From assembly GCA_032622095.1 (NCBI GenBank), contig CP136067.1, positions 55,283,899 through 55,347,898 of the forward strand: 64,000 nt of DNA, read 5' to 3'. The translations under genes were made by a program, and so were the position numbers. The notes below the pieces were generated by a model. That model saw nothing but the letters and a program-made list of their open reading frames with translations, was not told the origin of the DNA and searched no databases. Source of the DNA: Siphonodentalium dalli. Taxonomy: Eukaryota > Mollusca > Scaphopoda > Gadilida > Siphonodentaliidae. Of this stretch, positions 53,063-64,000 are shown piece after piece. Each line of letters begins with the position of its first letter. Position 1 is the first letter of the stretch.

Positions 53063-53305
53063 TATATATTGTGGATCAGTCTCAACAATTTGTGAGTCCC
53101 ATTAGACTTATCTGTCATTTTAGTACAATCTCTGTTTGTATTGTAAGCTTTAATAAATATTAATTCACATTTTGTGGCACCTTTATTTCTTCAAAGCCAG
53201 TTAAATTTCTAACCGAATTTACCGATATAGCACAGAAAATATGTGTTTTGATTCTTATGATTTACCCTAAATTTGAGGTCATTCCGGTGTATCATGATGA
53301 AAACT

Positions 53306-53565
53306 TAACCGTTCCATGACTGGAGCTTCCTGGAAATTTGCAAAAACCCTGTGCCACATATATTCTATTATTATAAGCGAGTCTCCCATGGGGAGCCTCG
53401 CATATATAAAAGAATGCATTGGCCTAACAATATTTACCTTGACCTTGTAAGCCAGTGATTTCTTTTATATAATGAGGCTCCCTATGGGAGACACGCATAT
53501 ATAAGAGAATGCAATGACACATGATCTTTAATGCTGCAACAGCGCAGCTCCCATAATGAAAGGGT
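53306..53565. mobile_element. MITE, second complete copy of the 52211 family
   Basis: TAACCGTTCCATGACTGGAG at the left and CTCCCATAATGAAAGGGT at the right. It contains hairpin units around CCCATGGGGAG and CCCTATGGGAG. No secondary insertion, so it shows the unbroken structure (about 260 bp). Confidence 0.75.
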
Positions 53566-56500
53566 GATGTCAAATGAGTGTATTAACCTTTCTTGTTACC
53601 TTTACTAAAAATGTAGTGTGCTGTGTGTACACTCATATTACATTTGTTTACATCTGTATACTATGTTATGGAAACATGAATTCCGTGAAAACCAGAGATC
53701 TATTTATAGCATACAATCATCTCATTCTGTGAAGAAAGCTAAGCTTATAGAAAGAAAAAGACACAATTTTAAATAGGGTAAATATGTAAATAAATCAACT
53801 ACATGAAGTCTGAAATTCTTGTTGTTTCTCTGCATGTGTGAAAACTGCAATCACAATTGTGAGGGTTAGATTGATAAACTTCAAACTTTGTCCATCATTC
53901 ACAGACTATAACACTCTCACCCCTGGCCAAGTGGTCATGCTAATTTGCAATGATGCTGGTGGGTCCTGCTAAATTGATATGATGCTGTCATTTTTTCTTA
54001 AGTTGTCATTTTCATGGTGTTCGGATAATTTGAATTGTATGTATTCAATACATCCAGTAATATAAAGGCCATTATGTGTGTCAAAATTTCAAAAGCATAT
54101 ATTGCGAAATATTTTAATACTGGTTGTATTAGTTGTTGCAAATTGACTGTAATCAAGATGGTTATTCATATCGTTTTGCAAACACCAGCTCAGCCATTAT
54201 TAAATGTTGCAAACTATATATATGTTCATGTCATATTATAATGAATATTAAATGAGGCTGCTCACACTCAGTGTTGTGCAGAGTTTATCAACAGCATATA
54301 GTTCAAATACCATTTAAAATATCTCACCATGCTTTATAGAATATTATAGTTTGTTGATGTCATGATCAGTGGTCGGAAAATGATTCAGGAGCAAAAAGAA
54401 CCTCAGAAACATCAAAAAACATACTGGATGAATTTTAAACTTCCGCTCCTCTCATAGTGTCATCTCAGGGAACACCGTCGGATCAGGAGCGGACACTAAT
54501 GGCTGACCCGTATGCAACAATGTGTGCACGTTAATGATCCATACTGCAGCGAAGAAGTCATGGGTTAGGGTGGATACACACATTCATGTAATGTCTGTAT
54601 GTAAAATACATGTATTTTACATGGTCACACCAATCATTGATAGCATTAATCGCCTGCGCGCGATCGTTCCATTTCAACAGTCGAGACCGGTGAGTAGTTA
54701 TAAGCCAAAATCAAACTAACTGTTATCAAGAGATTTCAGGCCAGTCATAAACATGTCTTTTTTCATGGGTGCCGAAATGAATAAATCCTGTCAGATATAT
54801 GTTGCTGTTTTTCACGAGTTTTAGTTCATTTCGAAAAGTGGATTTGAGTTTCTCGTCATTTCTTGGAAACAGGGTCATCCAAAATAAAAATAAATGTGTA
54901 GACTTTTGAAGCTATTTTAGGACGATTGTGATACATGAGTGTTTAATGCCCCACACACTGACTCCCAATTTGACCTCGTCCAGCAGAACCCGAACGGCTT
55001 TCTGGCTCCACATTTTGGAAGTGCTATATTAATACACATGGCAATCAACTAACTCATACATGGTGAATTCCATGTTATAAAGTGATTTAGCCTAATCGGA
55101 CAACGCGAATCGAGTCAGGATAAGGATATTTGTTCCTCGACTATGCATGGCCTCAGTTCAAATTTTAACAATCCGATATGGTGCTCTCATGCCTTGAATA
55201 CAGGCATTGGAACATTAAGACAGACAATACCAGTTTGTTGAGATTGCTCGAATAATTTGAGGGCGAGCTCATGTGATAACTTTCAATTGGGATTTCTTTG
55301 CATATATCCATTACAGCGCCAAAAACATTAATGCAGGTACAACGTTGAAAGAAAAAAGAGTCACCCCCCCCCATTTTAACCCAGAATTTACAGAGCAGTA
55401 TATGCTTCTCAGGCCAAAGGATGAACAAGTTCCTAACTGTCACCATTTTAGCCTGTACAGGCTTGAATTATCACATTTGGGACTATAATCCATGATTGGG
55501 GGAGGGGGCTGGTTCTCGAAAGTTTCGAATAACTAAGGGATTTAGTTGAATGTATCGGCCGGGATTATCTGGGCAAGAATGTACAACATAATGTTTTACT
55601 TAAATATTCCATAGTTGTAAATTGTGTGTATATAACACAAGAGAGGAAAGGTGACGTAGTTGTGGACTCGTAGCTTGACAACCCTTTTCCCGAATGAAGA
55701 CACACATGCCGCAACACCACCTTCTGTATACCTTCAAATTTAAATTTGTAATAATATGTTCATAATGATATGAATAGCATCAATTGCTGCATATGAGATT
55801 AATCACTCGTAGCAAACAGGCACGGCAGATATGACTGTCAACTACAATATTTACAAATCAGGAGTGGCTTCGTGGCTTCAGGGGGTAGGCCTCATGTTTC
55901 TGCATGCCCCCCCCCCTCCGGTCGATGAAATATGTAATGGTCAGTCCGGTAGCTTCCGGTATAATATAGCCCCTGCATTGTGGAAATACTGGGACCATCA
56001 CTGGTAAACAACAAAGAGAAGACTGACAATGATTTAAACAGAACGTCCAACATTTGGGTTATCGCGCGAACAATTATTTTAAGCGGCCTGACGACTTCGT
56101 CCAGTCAACGACACTCTACACGTTCAGAGTGTTACTCACTGTGGTAAAACATAGCCGCAATGATTGGGTTATCAGCGGACATATATTACATGGTCTGTAT
56201 GATCCATGTAAAACGCCAAATACACGATATTTACAGAGATTACATGCATGTGTGTATCCACCCTTACGCAAAATTCCTGGACAAATTGGTAATCTGGATC
56301 TACTCAATCCCTGTCCATAATGCTCGTTAGCTGGGCATGTGGGAATATAGATAGAGAGAAGTCACTTGTCATCCAGCTAAAAATTGAAGTGGCCCATTTC
56401 TGGGAGAATAAATTTCCCATGTCCTCTAATCTGGGCCCTACGAACCAACAAGTTGCATAATTGTAGCTACAATTAGTTACAGTTTATCTGAACTTTTAAG

Positions 56501-56644
56501 AGCTTGAAACAGTAGCTTCACAGCTGCAGAATGAGGACCAAGAGTGTGAATTTAGTCACCAAATTCACCCTCTGGGAACCCCGTTCTGTTTGGCATCATC
56601 TTCTATAGGAGACTTAATTAGACGCAGATGGTGATGATGGTGAT
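53566..56644. other. Unassigned intergenic DNA
   Basis: No gene I can support. A block at about 54255..54320 (CTCACACTCAGTGTTGTGC) resembles 22290..22345. A palindrome TAAAATACATGTATTTTA is at 54601, and a C-tract at 55905. Short frames at 54035, 54522 and 56054 show no domain. Confidence 0.45.
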
Positions 56645-57364
56645 GTGCATCCATTGGAAACCTCGATATACACAAATAATCTTCGAAACGAGCACTGCTC
56701 TGGTATAGTTACATGTGATTTGTCAGATCACTTTGGGGTATTTCTCACTGACACCGAAGATCATAACGGACATAACCGATTAAAAACCCCACATGAAACT
56801 ATGCGCACTCCCCGACGAAACTTTTCCCAAGAAAATATTAATAAATTCAACGATACTCTTAAATCGTGTAATTTCCATTCGGTTTGTGATTTTAATAATG
56901 CAGATCAAGCATACGAAAACTTTTTGGATATCTATTTGACAGCATACAACGTAGCTTTTCCGCCCATTACCCGAAACATACCCAAAAAATTCATCAAACG
57001 CGAACCATGGATGACCACCGGCTTAATAAGATCTTCACTTAAGAAACAAGAACTATATACCCGTAAACTAAGCTCGCCTTCCTCCATCCATACGAATTCC
57101 TACCTCAAATATCGACAACTATATAACAAACTTATCCGGAAAAGTAGAAGCATGTATTACTGTGAGATATTTGAAAAGAATAAGTATAGTTTAAAAGAAA
57201 CATGGAAGACCAACAAAGGTGCAATAAAACGAGACAAAAATACGGGTGGCTACCCGAATGTTCTACATGATAACAACATACAGTTTACAAATCCTGACAC
57301 TATCGCTGAAAAATTTAATGACTATTTTTCCAATATAGGTAAAAAAAACCACAGAACTTATTGA
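56645..57364 (+). pseudogene. LINE h endonuclease end and linker
   Basis: The frame retains the SDHFGVF endonuclease end, then a basic linker (RRNFSQENINKFNDTL, KFIKREPWMTTGLIRSS, YNKLIRKSRSMYY) and AEKFNDYFSNIGKK just before the A8 frameshift. The initial methionine is fortuitous. Confidence 0.8.
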
Positions 57365-58325
57365 AAATCACACAGATGTAAACTTCCTCGATTATTTAAC
57401 GAATAGACAAAGCAACGAGCTAAATATTACGCCCACCACAATCCAAGAGGTTATTTTAACTTGCTACTCAATGAATGGAAAAACCAGCAGTGACTTCAAT
57501 GGAATATCTACAAAACTGATGAAGGAAACCATATTTTCTGTAGCACCAGCATTAAAGCATATATTCAACTTGTCGTTCAAACAAGGTCATGTTCCCAACA
57601 AAATGAAAATAGCTAAAGTTGTACCAATACCGAAAAATAGTGACAAGGGGGATATAAACAATTATCGCCCAATAAGCATTCTTCCCGCATTTTATAAACT
57701 ACTCGAAAAACGCATGCAAAAACGTTTAGTTGATTTTCTTAATGAATCGGACATCTTATTTAAACATCAGTACGGATTTCGCCCAAACCATTCAACTTTT
57801 CATCCCATCATTCATCTACTGGATCATGTTGTGAAAAATAACGACAAGCCCACGAAAGATTCCACCGTAGCCCTTTTTCTTGATCTGTCCAAAGCTTTTG
57901 ACACAATAAACCACGAAATCTTACTTACAAAAATTGAACATTATGGAATTAGAGGCACGGCAAACAACTGGTTTCGAAGCTATCTCAATGAGAGACGACA
58001 ATACGTAGAATTCAATGGAAGCAAGTCAAATCTCCTAAAAACATCATGTGGTGTTCCTCAGGGATCCTTACTCGGGTCCATAATTTTTATCCTCTACGTG
58101 AACGATATGTCAAATGCAACTACTATGGATCTCTTATCATATGCCGACGATACAACCCTAATGGCCAGTGGACAAAATGAAGCGTTAATCCAAAGTTATG
58201 TCAATAACGAATTAAGAAATCTATCTGACTGGTGTTGCTGCAACAAACTAGCCATCAATGCTAACAAAAGCAATTATATGCTCTTGCATCCACAAAACAA
58301 TGACAAAAAAATGGAATACAATTAA
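57342..58325 (+). pseudogene. LINE h reverse transcriptase
   Basis: An uninterrupted stretch of about 327 codons from TTELIENHTDVNFLDYL through the RT fingers and palm, including the catalytic YADD (codons near 58139..58150) and NKLAINANKSNYML. The frame is lost at the A7 run. Confidence 0.88.
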
Positions 58326-59039
58326 AATATATCTCAATGGAGCCGAACTTCGACGGATAGGGAACATGCGGAACGAATCGTCTGCCAAATTTTTAGGTAT
58401 CCATATAGATGAAAACCTGACCTTTAATAAACACATTTCTATTGTATGCTCAAAAATGGCACATGCAATTTATTGCATTAATAAAGTTAAACATTTTCTC
58501 ACGAGCAAGGCTCTCAAAACATTATACTTCGCCCTAATTCAAAGCCACTTAGTTTATGGCATCCAAATATGGGGACATGTATCGGCAGTGAACAGGTGAA
58601 GAAACTATATTTATTACAAAAACCAGCCATCAGAATTATATGTAACAAAAAATATAGAAGTCACACCGATCCTCTTTTCAAACAAGAAAACATTTTTAAA
58701 ATAGATGATTTACATAAATTACATGCATCCATTTTCATGCATGATTGGTACTACGATCGCTTACCGGTGTCTTTTTCTGGTATGTATGACAAGAGAGCAG
58801 AACCAAATAGACGACAACCTAATCCTATAGTACAAAAAAAATTCAGGACCATCTCTTTTTCTAAAGTTCTCCCATACCATTCATTCCCATTTATGTGGAA
58901 TTCCCTAGAAAGTAAATATACCTCTAAACAATCAAGACATGTGTTCCGAAAACGTTTGAAAACGGATATCATTAATACTTATTCAGCGAGCGTGCGATGC
59001 AAAAACCAAAGATGCCCTGATTGCACAAACGATACATAA
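58312..59039 (+). pseudogene. LINE h thumb and C-terminal domain
   Basis: Two frames: AKFLGIHIDENLTFNKHI to HLVYGIQIWGHVS, then, after a shift near 58580, VKKLYLLQKPAIRIICNKK to FPFMWNSLESKYTSKQ and a terminal CKNQRCPDC. The stop is at 59037..59039. Confidence 0.8.
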
Positions 59040-59577
59040 TTTTCTGATAACAAAATAAACAAAACAAACAAACAATACAGAACAAAATTCACTCTAGTAA
59101 GCATGTTAATTAAAAAAAATAAAATCCAAAAACCTCACTCACATTATTCCTACTCGGTTCCACTCACACATGTATATTCATAGTATTCATTCATTATATC
59201 GACCAAGTAGGTGCCCATACATATGAACCACTTTTCGTACCATCGCCCTAACAACGCCTATATATTAAAAACCCCGTCTGCACACGATAAACGTAACCTA
59301 TAAAAACAATCAAGTTAATTCGGCCATCTTCATCATATAATCTGTCACCACATCCAGGGGTGATAGGAAGACAGTCAGCCATGACTATATCACCCCTAGC
59401 AATATACATGTATAGTCTATTAATATTATATTTATTTGTAATTGTACTTTCCATGTGTGTGTATTGTAAATAAAATTATCCTATCCTATCATATCGATTA
59501 TGCACTGCGTCATCTGCCAATTCGGGGATATAGAGAAACTACACTAAAAAAGAAAAAGAAGAAACTAAAAGACTTTC

Positions 59578-60292
59578 GGTGGTTTTTAATCCACTTTTTG
59601 ACTTAGATTTTTAACAGGTAGAAATGAAGCATGTTTCACCTATATCGCGTCTCCTTTTTTAAATGCAGCGCTGTAGCGGCTGCAGCATGCAGTGCTTTGC
59701 GGGTTTTGAATCCACTTTTTTACTTAGATTTTCAACAGATAGAAATGAAGCATTTTTCACCTATATCGCGTCCCATTTTTTCCAATGTAGCGCTTGCAGC
59801 AGTGGTTGGGGGTGGGGGTTGAATCCACGTTTTGACATAGATTTTAAACAGGTAGAAATGAAGCATGTTTCACCTATATCGCGTCCCGATGTTTTTTCAA
59901 TGAAGCGCTGTAGCGGCTGCAGCAGTGCTTTGGTGGGTTTTGAATCCACTTTTTGACTTAGACTTTTAAGAGGTAGAAATGAATCATGTTTCACCCATAT
60001 CGCGTCCCATTTTTTCTTTTTCAATGTAGCGCTGTAGCGGTTGCAGTAGTGTTTTTTTTTGGTGGGGGGGGGGGGGGGGGGTTCAATCCACTTTTTGACT
60101 TAGATTTTCAACAGGTAGAAATGAAGCATGTTTCACCCATATCGCGTCCCATTTTTTCTTTTCCAATGTAGCGCTGTAGCGGTTGCAGCAGTGTTTGGAG
60201 GGGGGGGGGGGGGTCAATCCACCTTTTGACTTAGATTTTCAACAGGTAGAAATGAAGCATGTTTCACCTATATCGCGTCCCATTTTTTAAAT
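59578..60292 (+). repeat. Minisatellite, about 115-150 bp unit, six copies, with poly-G spacers
   Basis: Each unit has TCCACTTTTTGACTTAG, CAGGTAGAAATGAAGCATG, TTTCACCTATATCGCGTCCC and a GTAGCGCTGTAGCGG block. Units differ mainly in the length of a G-tract (longest near 60063 and 60198). Open frames in it are artefacts. It lies between LINE h and the GPCR locus. Confidence 0.9.
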
Positions 60293-60385
60293 TACTATCT
60301 TTATTTTCACCACTTCACTCAATAACTGCATGGAGTATGATTAGCGCCAGCTGCGCCACTTATTGTTTTATACTTAAACTGTTGT

Positions 60386-61474
60386 CTATGCATGATAACT
60401 CGCGTTCTTCAGTTCTCCTCTAGCAATACTATGTTTGAGGTCGCGGAACATTTGTGCAAATTCATGTCGAAACTTATGTCCACTAATGAAGTACAACACA
60501 AAGTTCAGACTATTGTTTAAAAATGACAATGCGATAAAAACAGCGTACAGTGAACGGATATCTGGATCTCCAACAAGCGTCTCTCTCAGACCAAGAACTG
60601 TGTTCAGAACACAGATAGGAAAATTACTGGCGACGAATAGTGTATTGAGAAAGAGAACACATTTTGTAGCAGCAGAAGAATGGTTTCTTTGAGCTTTCGG
60701 TGATGGCAGTTGTTCTTTAATAAAAGTTGACATCCGTTTCCCAGAAAGCACGACAGAACGAATAATAATAACATTTCCAGTGATGAGAATTACAAATGGC
60801 GCGACAGCAAATATAACCAAATCTATCCATGTCCAAACCTTTGAATAGAAAAATATATATGAGCTACTATTCACCGCAACGCATCCATGTGATTGGTTGA
60901 TATCGAGACCAAACACCAGGTGAGAGTTTAATCCACACAGAAAAACAGCTACAAATGAAAGCACTGCAACTCGCATTCGTGTTTGAAGTTTTCTCCCATG
61001 GACAGACCGAATGATGATCGTTCTTTCAATTGTGAGCACCACCAATGTCCAAGCTGCGAAGTCAGAGAAAATTTACACAAGGAAAGAGTGGGCCCTACAC
61101 ATAAACGTAGATACAGTTCTGATATCGTATCCCGATATGTATATTATCCAGTATCGCGAAGGCCCAATAATTAGTGTGATCATGTCTGAGATGGCTACAG
61201 TTCGGAGGTAGAACGTAACGCTTCTGCTCCTCACATTTTTCCGACGCAGAACTAGGAGGGATAGAATATTTCCAGTTATTCCAACAAAGAATAAAACAGG
61301 TAGGCAGACTAGCCCGAACCAAGACGCAAATGAGCTGTCTATATAACTTGGTGCCGTTGTGGTTGTGCTGATGTGTTTAAAACGTTTAGTCGTTTCTACC
61401 GTTTGTATTACGTGTGCTTTTGGCGTGCACGTCCATGTAGGGACTACATGTGATGCTACCCCGCGGTGTATCTT
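60386..61474 (-). pseudogene. Rhodopsin-class GPCR with one in-frame stop
   Basis: The minus strand encodes all seven helices of a class A receptor, probably peptide-type, for the plasma membrane. Landmarks are GITGNILSLLVL (helix 1), RTVAISDMITLIIG (helix 2, Asp), FMCRAH (the helix 3 disulphide Cys), LVVLTIERT in place of DRY, GCVAV (second extracellular Cys), FAVAPFVILITGN (helix 5 Pro), SNFPICVLN (helix 6) and NFVLYFISG (NxxxY, helix 7). Codon 134 of the open stretch is TAA (61073..61075), within helix 3; everything else is in frame for about 361 residues. No ATG precedes helix 1 in this frame, which is closed upstream by TAA at 61477..61475, so the start would need an upstream exon. It is a young pseudogene, a polymorphic null, or an assembly error. 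Confidence 0.82.
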
Positions 61475-61714
61475 TTACATACCCGGGAATTGATGCCATG
61501 GTAATCACTGACCATATCTGGAACATGTTGGCTACCAACGGAACGACAAAGATAACTCTTTGGTTTAGTTGCGTTGTCGCCAGTGCTAATGGGTGTTTGT
61601 TAACACAAGTAATGGCCGGATGTCTCTTTCGATTGCGCATATCATTTATTTACAATATCATGCAGGCCTGGGTGGCTGACATTCGTAAGACTCCGTAAAT
61701 GTTATATATAGAGG

Positions 61715-61865
61715 ATCTACAACGAGTCCCCAGTTTATAGCGGAATTTACAAAACAAGTCCAGTAAATTAGGTCTGGACCGAGCCTGAGCCTTTGGCGAG
61801 GTCCAGACCTAATTTACTGGACGCGTTTTGTAAATTCCGCTAGAAACTGGGGACGACTTGTAGAT
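61715..61865. repeat. Foldback, about 65-bp arms
   Basis: Arms from ATCTACAACGAGTCCCCAG to GTCTGGACC and the complement enclose a loop of about 20 bp. Only a few mismatches are present. It lies just upstream (minus-strand sense) of the GPCR coding region. It is probably a MITE; no target duplication is evident. Confidence 0.85.
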
Positions 61866-63170
61866 TCCATTTATTACATGACCCAAACCTCTAAAAAAAC
61901 ATTCTTAAATCAACAAATGGGTCGCGAAACTAACATCGGCTTCTATAAGGCATGCGATGACGTTTCACTCAACTATGCGCTGTTTTCCCGCGCAAAGAAA
62001 TAGTCCCAAACAAATAAAGACCCTTTGGCGTATTTAATGGCGTATAATTAATGACATAACTTTTGAAACTCTTCATTCATTATAATTTGTTGGAAAAATA
62101 TTGGAAGCCACAGTATTTTGAAACGTAACGTGCGGAATGTAAATTCACGACAAACCGGAAGTCAAAGGTCACCTGGCACTATTTCCTGTTATTAAACAAA
62201 CGTTTAATATCACAATTTATAGAATGGGTAGGATCATGTAATAAATCCTTTTTAAGTTCGTGTTCTGGCGCTTTATAAAAATACCCGATGGCTCAGTCGG
62301 TAAGGTGCATTGTGAATTAGGAGAACATATATCCGCACTGCAATGACGAATTTTTTAATCCCTATCAGAGTGGATTTGTGATTCACACAAAGGGAATGTA
62401 AATTCATGTATCTGGCCAAGTTTGTCTGTATCGTTCCGGGGTCAGTGGTTTTTTTACATGCAGTCGAGTGATTTCCCAGAGAACTATTTATCTGCGTGGT
62501 CTTTTCGCTACCAATAAAACAGACAACGTCGTGATATGGCCTATATCGGCTAAAACGACGATAAATCCAAATAATCCAAACCTTTTATAAAGGTGGAGCT
62601 ATCTAAGGTGACCAGTTTCTTCCCACCATACCATTAGAAATCCCAGTTTGTCATAGTTGAAAATTAGTGAGAGCTGATACGACCGATGCTCTGATAAGCT
62701 GAACTATATACATGTATTGCTGAAATTTAAAGAGAATGCCGCTGAATTAGGTGACATATATTTGAACACAAACAAAATAGCACCAAAACTTAATTAAATT
62801 AAATATATAAAATGACCAACATATATTATGATCACACATTGGCTCCTACGTTTAACTGAATCCATTTATGACAGAGAAAATAAATTAATCTTGAAAACCA
62901 GGAATTGCGGTTTTGAAATATAATTATGTGAAAATTGTTGCTAAGGGATATAATCAGAAACTGTTTCTGACAGGGTTGTCACCCGAAATAAAAAATCTGA
63001 ACCGAATAGCCGTTAACGTTTAATAGTCGTTGTGGTCACTCGAGTCAGGTGAAATTCGTTTGGAATAACAACACTTGTTACAAGAAAAAAAAAGATGCAT
63101 GCATCAGATCGCCCATTAACTATTTTACAAGATTTAATGACGTATATTTGGAAAATATTATAAATAAATG
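61866..63170. other. Unassigned intergenic DNA
   Basis: No gene was found. A tRNA-A-box-like phrase (GGCTCAGTCGGTAAGG at about 62288) lacks a matching B box and cloverleaf. Confidence 0.45.
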
Positions 63171-63174
63171 CAAG

Positions 63175-63275
63175 TCATATTATTGTAGGCACAATATTGA
63201 AATTCTGGCAAGTTAGGTGTTAATATCGGCACTTCTGTGGCCTTCGTCCGTGTGTGTGGGTTTTCAGTTGAACAC
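63175..63275 (+). repeat. Diverged direct repeat with 63520..63625
   Basis: ATATTGAAATTCTG, CAAGTTAGG, GTTAATATCG and GTGTGTGGGTTTTCA occur in the same order in both copies, about 345 bp apart. Element unknown. Confidence 0.7.
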
Positions 63276-63519
63276 ATCCAAATGTTATGGCCACTAAAAT
63301 CACACCGGACGCCCCAGGCCCGATGGTCCGGACTGGTTCGCTGCATTCGCGACATACATTTATATCAGGGATGTCGCATTTCGAGTGTCAATTACCTGTC
63401 ATGGCTTTGGTGGACGATTCGCACTTGTTTCTCTGCCAACGTAGTCAACGATAGTTCCGCTACATATGTATTTTGAGTTCTTAGCGATACGATGGTGACA
63501 TGGTCCCGTCTGCAAGTCA

Positions 63520-63625
63520 TGTCATTGCAGACACCATATTGAAATTCTGACAAGTTAGGGGTTAATATCGACGCTTTCGCGTGGCCGCGGCCAAAACCGT
63601 GCGTGTGTGGGTTTTCATGAGATAT
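63520..63625 (+). repeat. Diverged direct repeat with 63175..63275
   Basis: Partner of 63175..63275. The remaining sequence to 64000 shows no supported gene. Confidence 0.7.
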
Positions 63626-64000
63626 CGCACTGTTCTGGTATTTAAATTCCGCCTGTATACACCATGGGGCCGGTCTGAGATTATCCGGATCCGAGCTGTT
63701 CCGGGCTGGTCCCAGCGGCTTTTAGTCACACCGATAATTGGCACACTGTCAATATATGTGGGCTGGTATTATGTGATTCGGGCTGGTTTAATACGATTCC
63801 ATATGACAACAAAGAAAAGCAATGGTAATTTCGGGATAACATCTATATTCGTGTTTTAAACCGCGAGACACAGGTGAAATCTATTGACACAGTGTAAACG
63901 AACAGTTTCAATATTAATATCACCCTTTGGGTAAAACAAGTTGAAAGTACTTATGGGTGAGTACGTCTATTATATATAATCGACCACTGTTAATATCATG

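Larger units (their letters stand above)
56645..59497 (+). mobile_element. LINE (LINE h), RT essentially complete, 5'-truncated
   Basis: It begins in the end of the AP endonuclease (TNNLRNEHCSGI, CDLSDHFGVF). The linker, full RT and C-terminal region follow, with a 3' UTR ending GTAAATAAAATTATCC and a (CTATC)n tail. Motifs are NYRPISILPAFYKLLEKRM, QYGFRPNHST, LFLDLSKAFDTINHEIL, CGVPQGSLLGSIIFILYVND and SYADDTTL. The three frame changes fall at an A8 run (57341..57348), an A7 run (58305..58311) and near 58580. Homopolymer positions raise the possibility of base-calling errors in an otherwise intact copy. It differs in sequence and tail from LINEs d, e and f. Confidence 0.88.

Noticed and set aside
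62281-62350. tRNA-like A box (GGCTCAGTCGGTAAGG); similar phrase near 34715
   Set aside because: No B box at the right distance and no cloverleaf; the matches are short enough to be chance or an old SINE trace.

Overview
The window looks like nuclear DNA of a marine invertebrate animal, most likely a lophotrochozoan (mollusc, annelid or brachiopod). This is inferred from AT-rich, repeat-dense sequence, intron-containing metazoan genes, CR1/Jockey-type non-LTR retrotransposons (one with a 2A-like peptide), Helitron-like elements and many MITEs. The species cannot be fixed from sequence alone. I saw no bacterial genes, rRNA, CRISPR or credible tRNA gene.

Host genes are few. The best supported is a TMEM26-family membrane protein gene on the minus strand, in three coding exons with consensus splice sites and matching phases (37262..37051, 30871..30682, 25127..24318; 403 codons). 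A second intact copy of its last exon lies at 2114..1458, with its own acceptor in the same phase but no first or second exon in the window. A rhodopsin-class GPCR coding region (61474..60386, minus) covers all seven helices but has one in-frame TAA in helix 3. Two tandem basic, proline-rich reading frames of unknown nature lie at 40.3-41.2 kb.

The rest is a dense, nested mobile-element landscape. From 1 to 7.7 kb there are dispersed repeats, a foldback, a CR1-like 3' end, and a LINE inserted into a TTAA MITE with 140-bp direct repeats. From 7.7 to 10.9 kb lies a head-to-tail series of Helitron-like units. From 10.6 to 16.5 kb a 1,904-bp direct repeat flanks a 5'-truncated LINE, and each repeat copy carries an 8-bp-TSD transposon. 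A 2.5-kb long-arm foldback with a 10-bp target duplication occupies 18.8-21.3 kb. From 24 to 37 kb is the TMEM26-like gene, with a LINE (14-bp TSD) in intron 1. From 38 to 51 kb are nested LINEs, a 2A-bearing LINE 5' fragment and duplicated MITEs. From 51 to 54 kb are MITE-in-MITE foldbacks. A nearly complete LINE fills 56.6-59.5 kb, followed by a minisatellite and the GPCR locus.

The most unusual theme is the spread in target-site duplication length around 5'-truncated LINE insertions in one window: 11, 14, 23, 140 and possibly 1,904 bp. All functional statements are reading-based; no database search was run.
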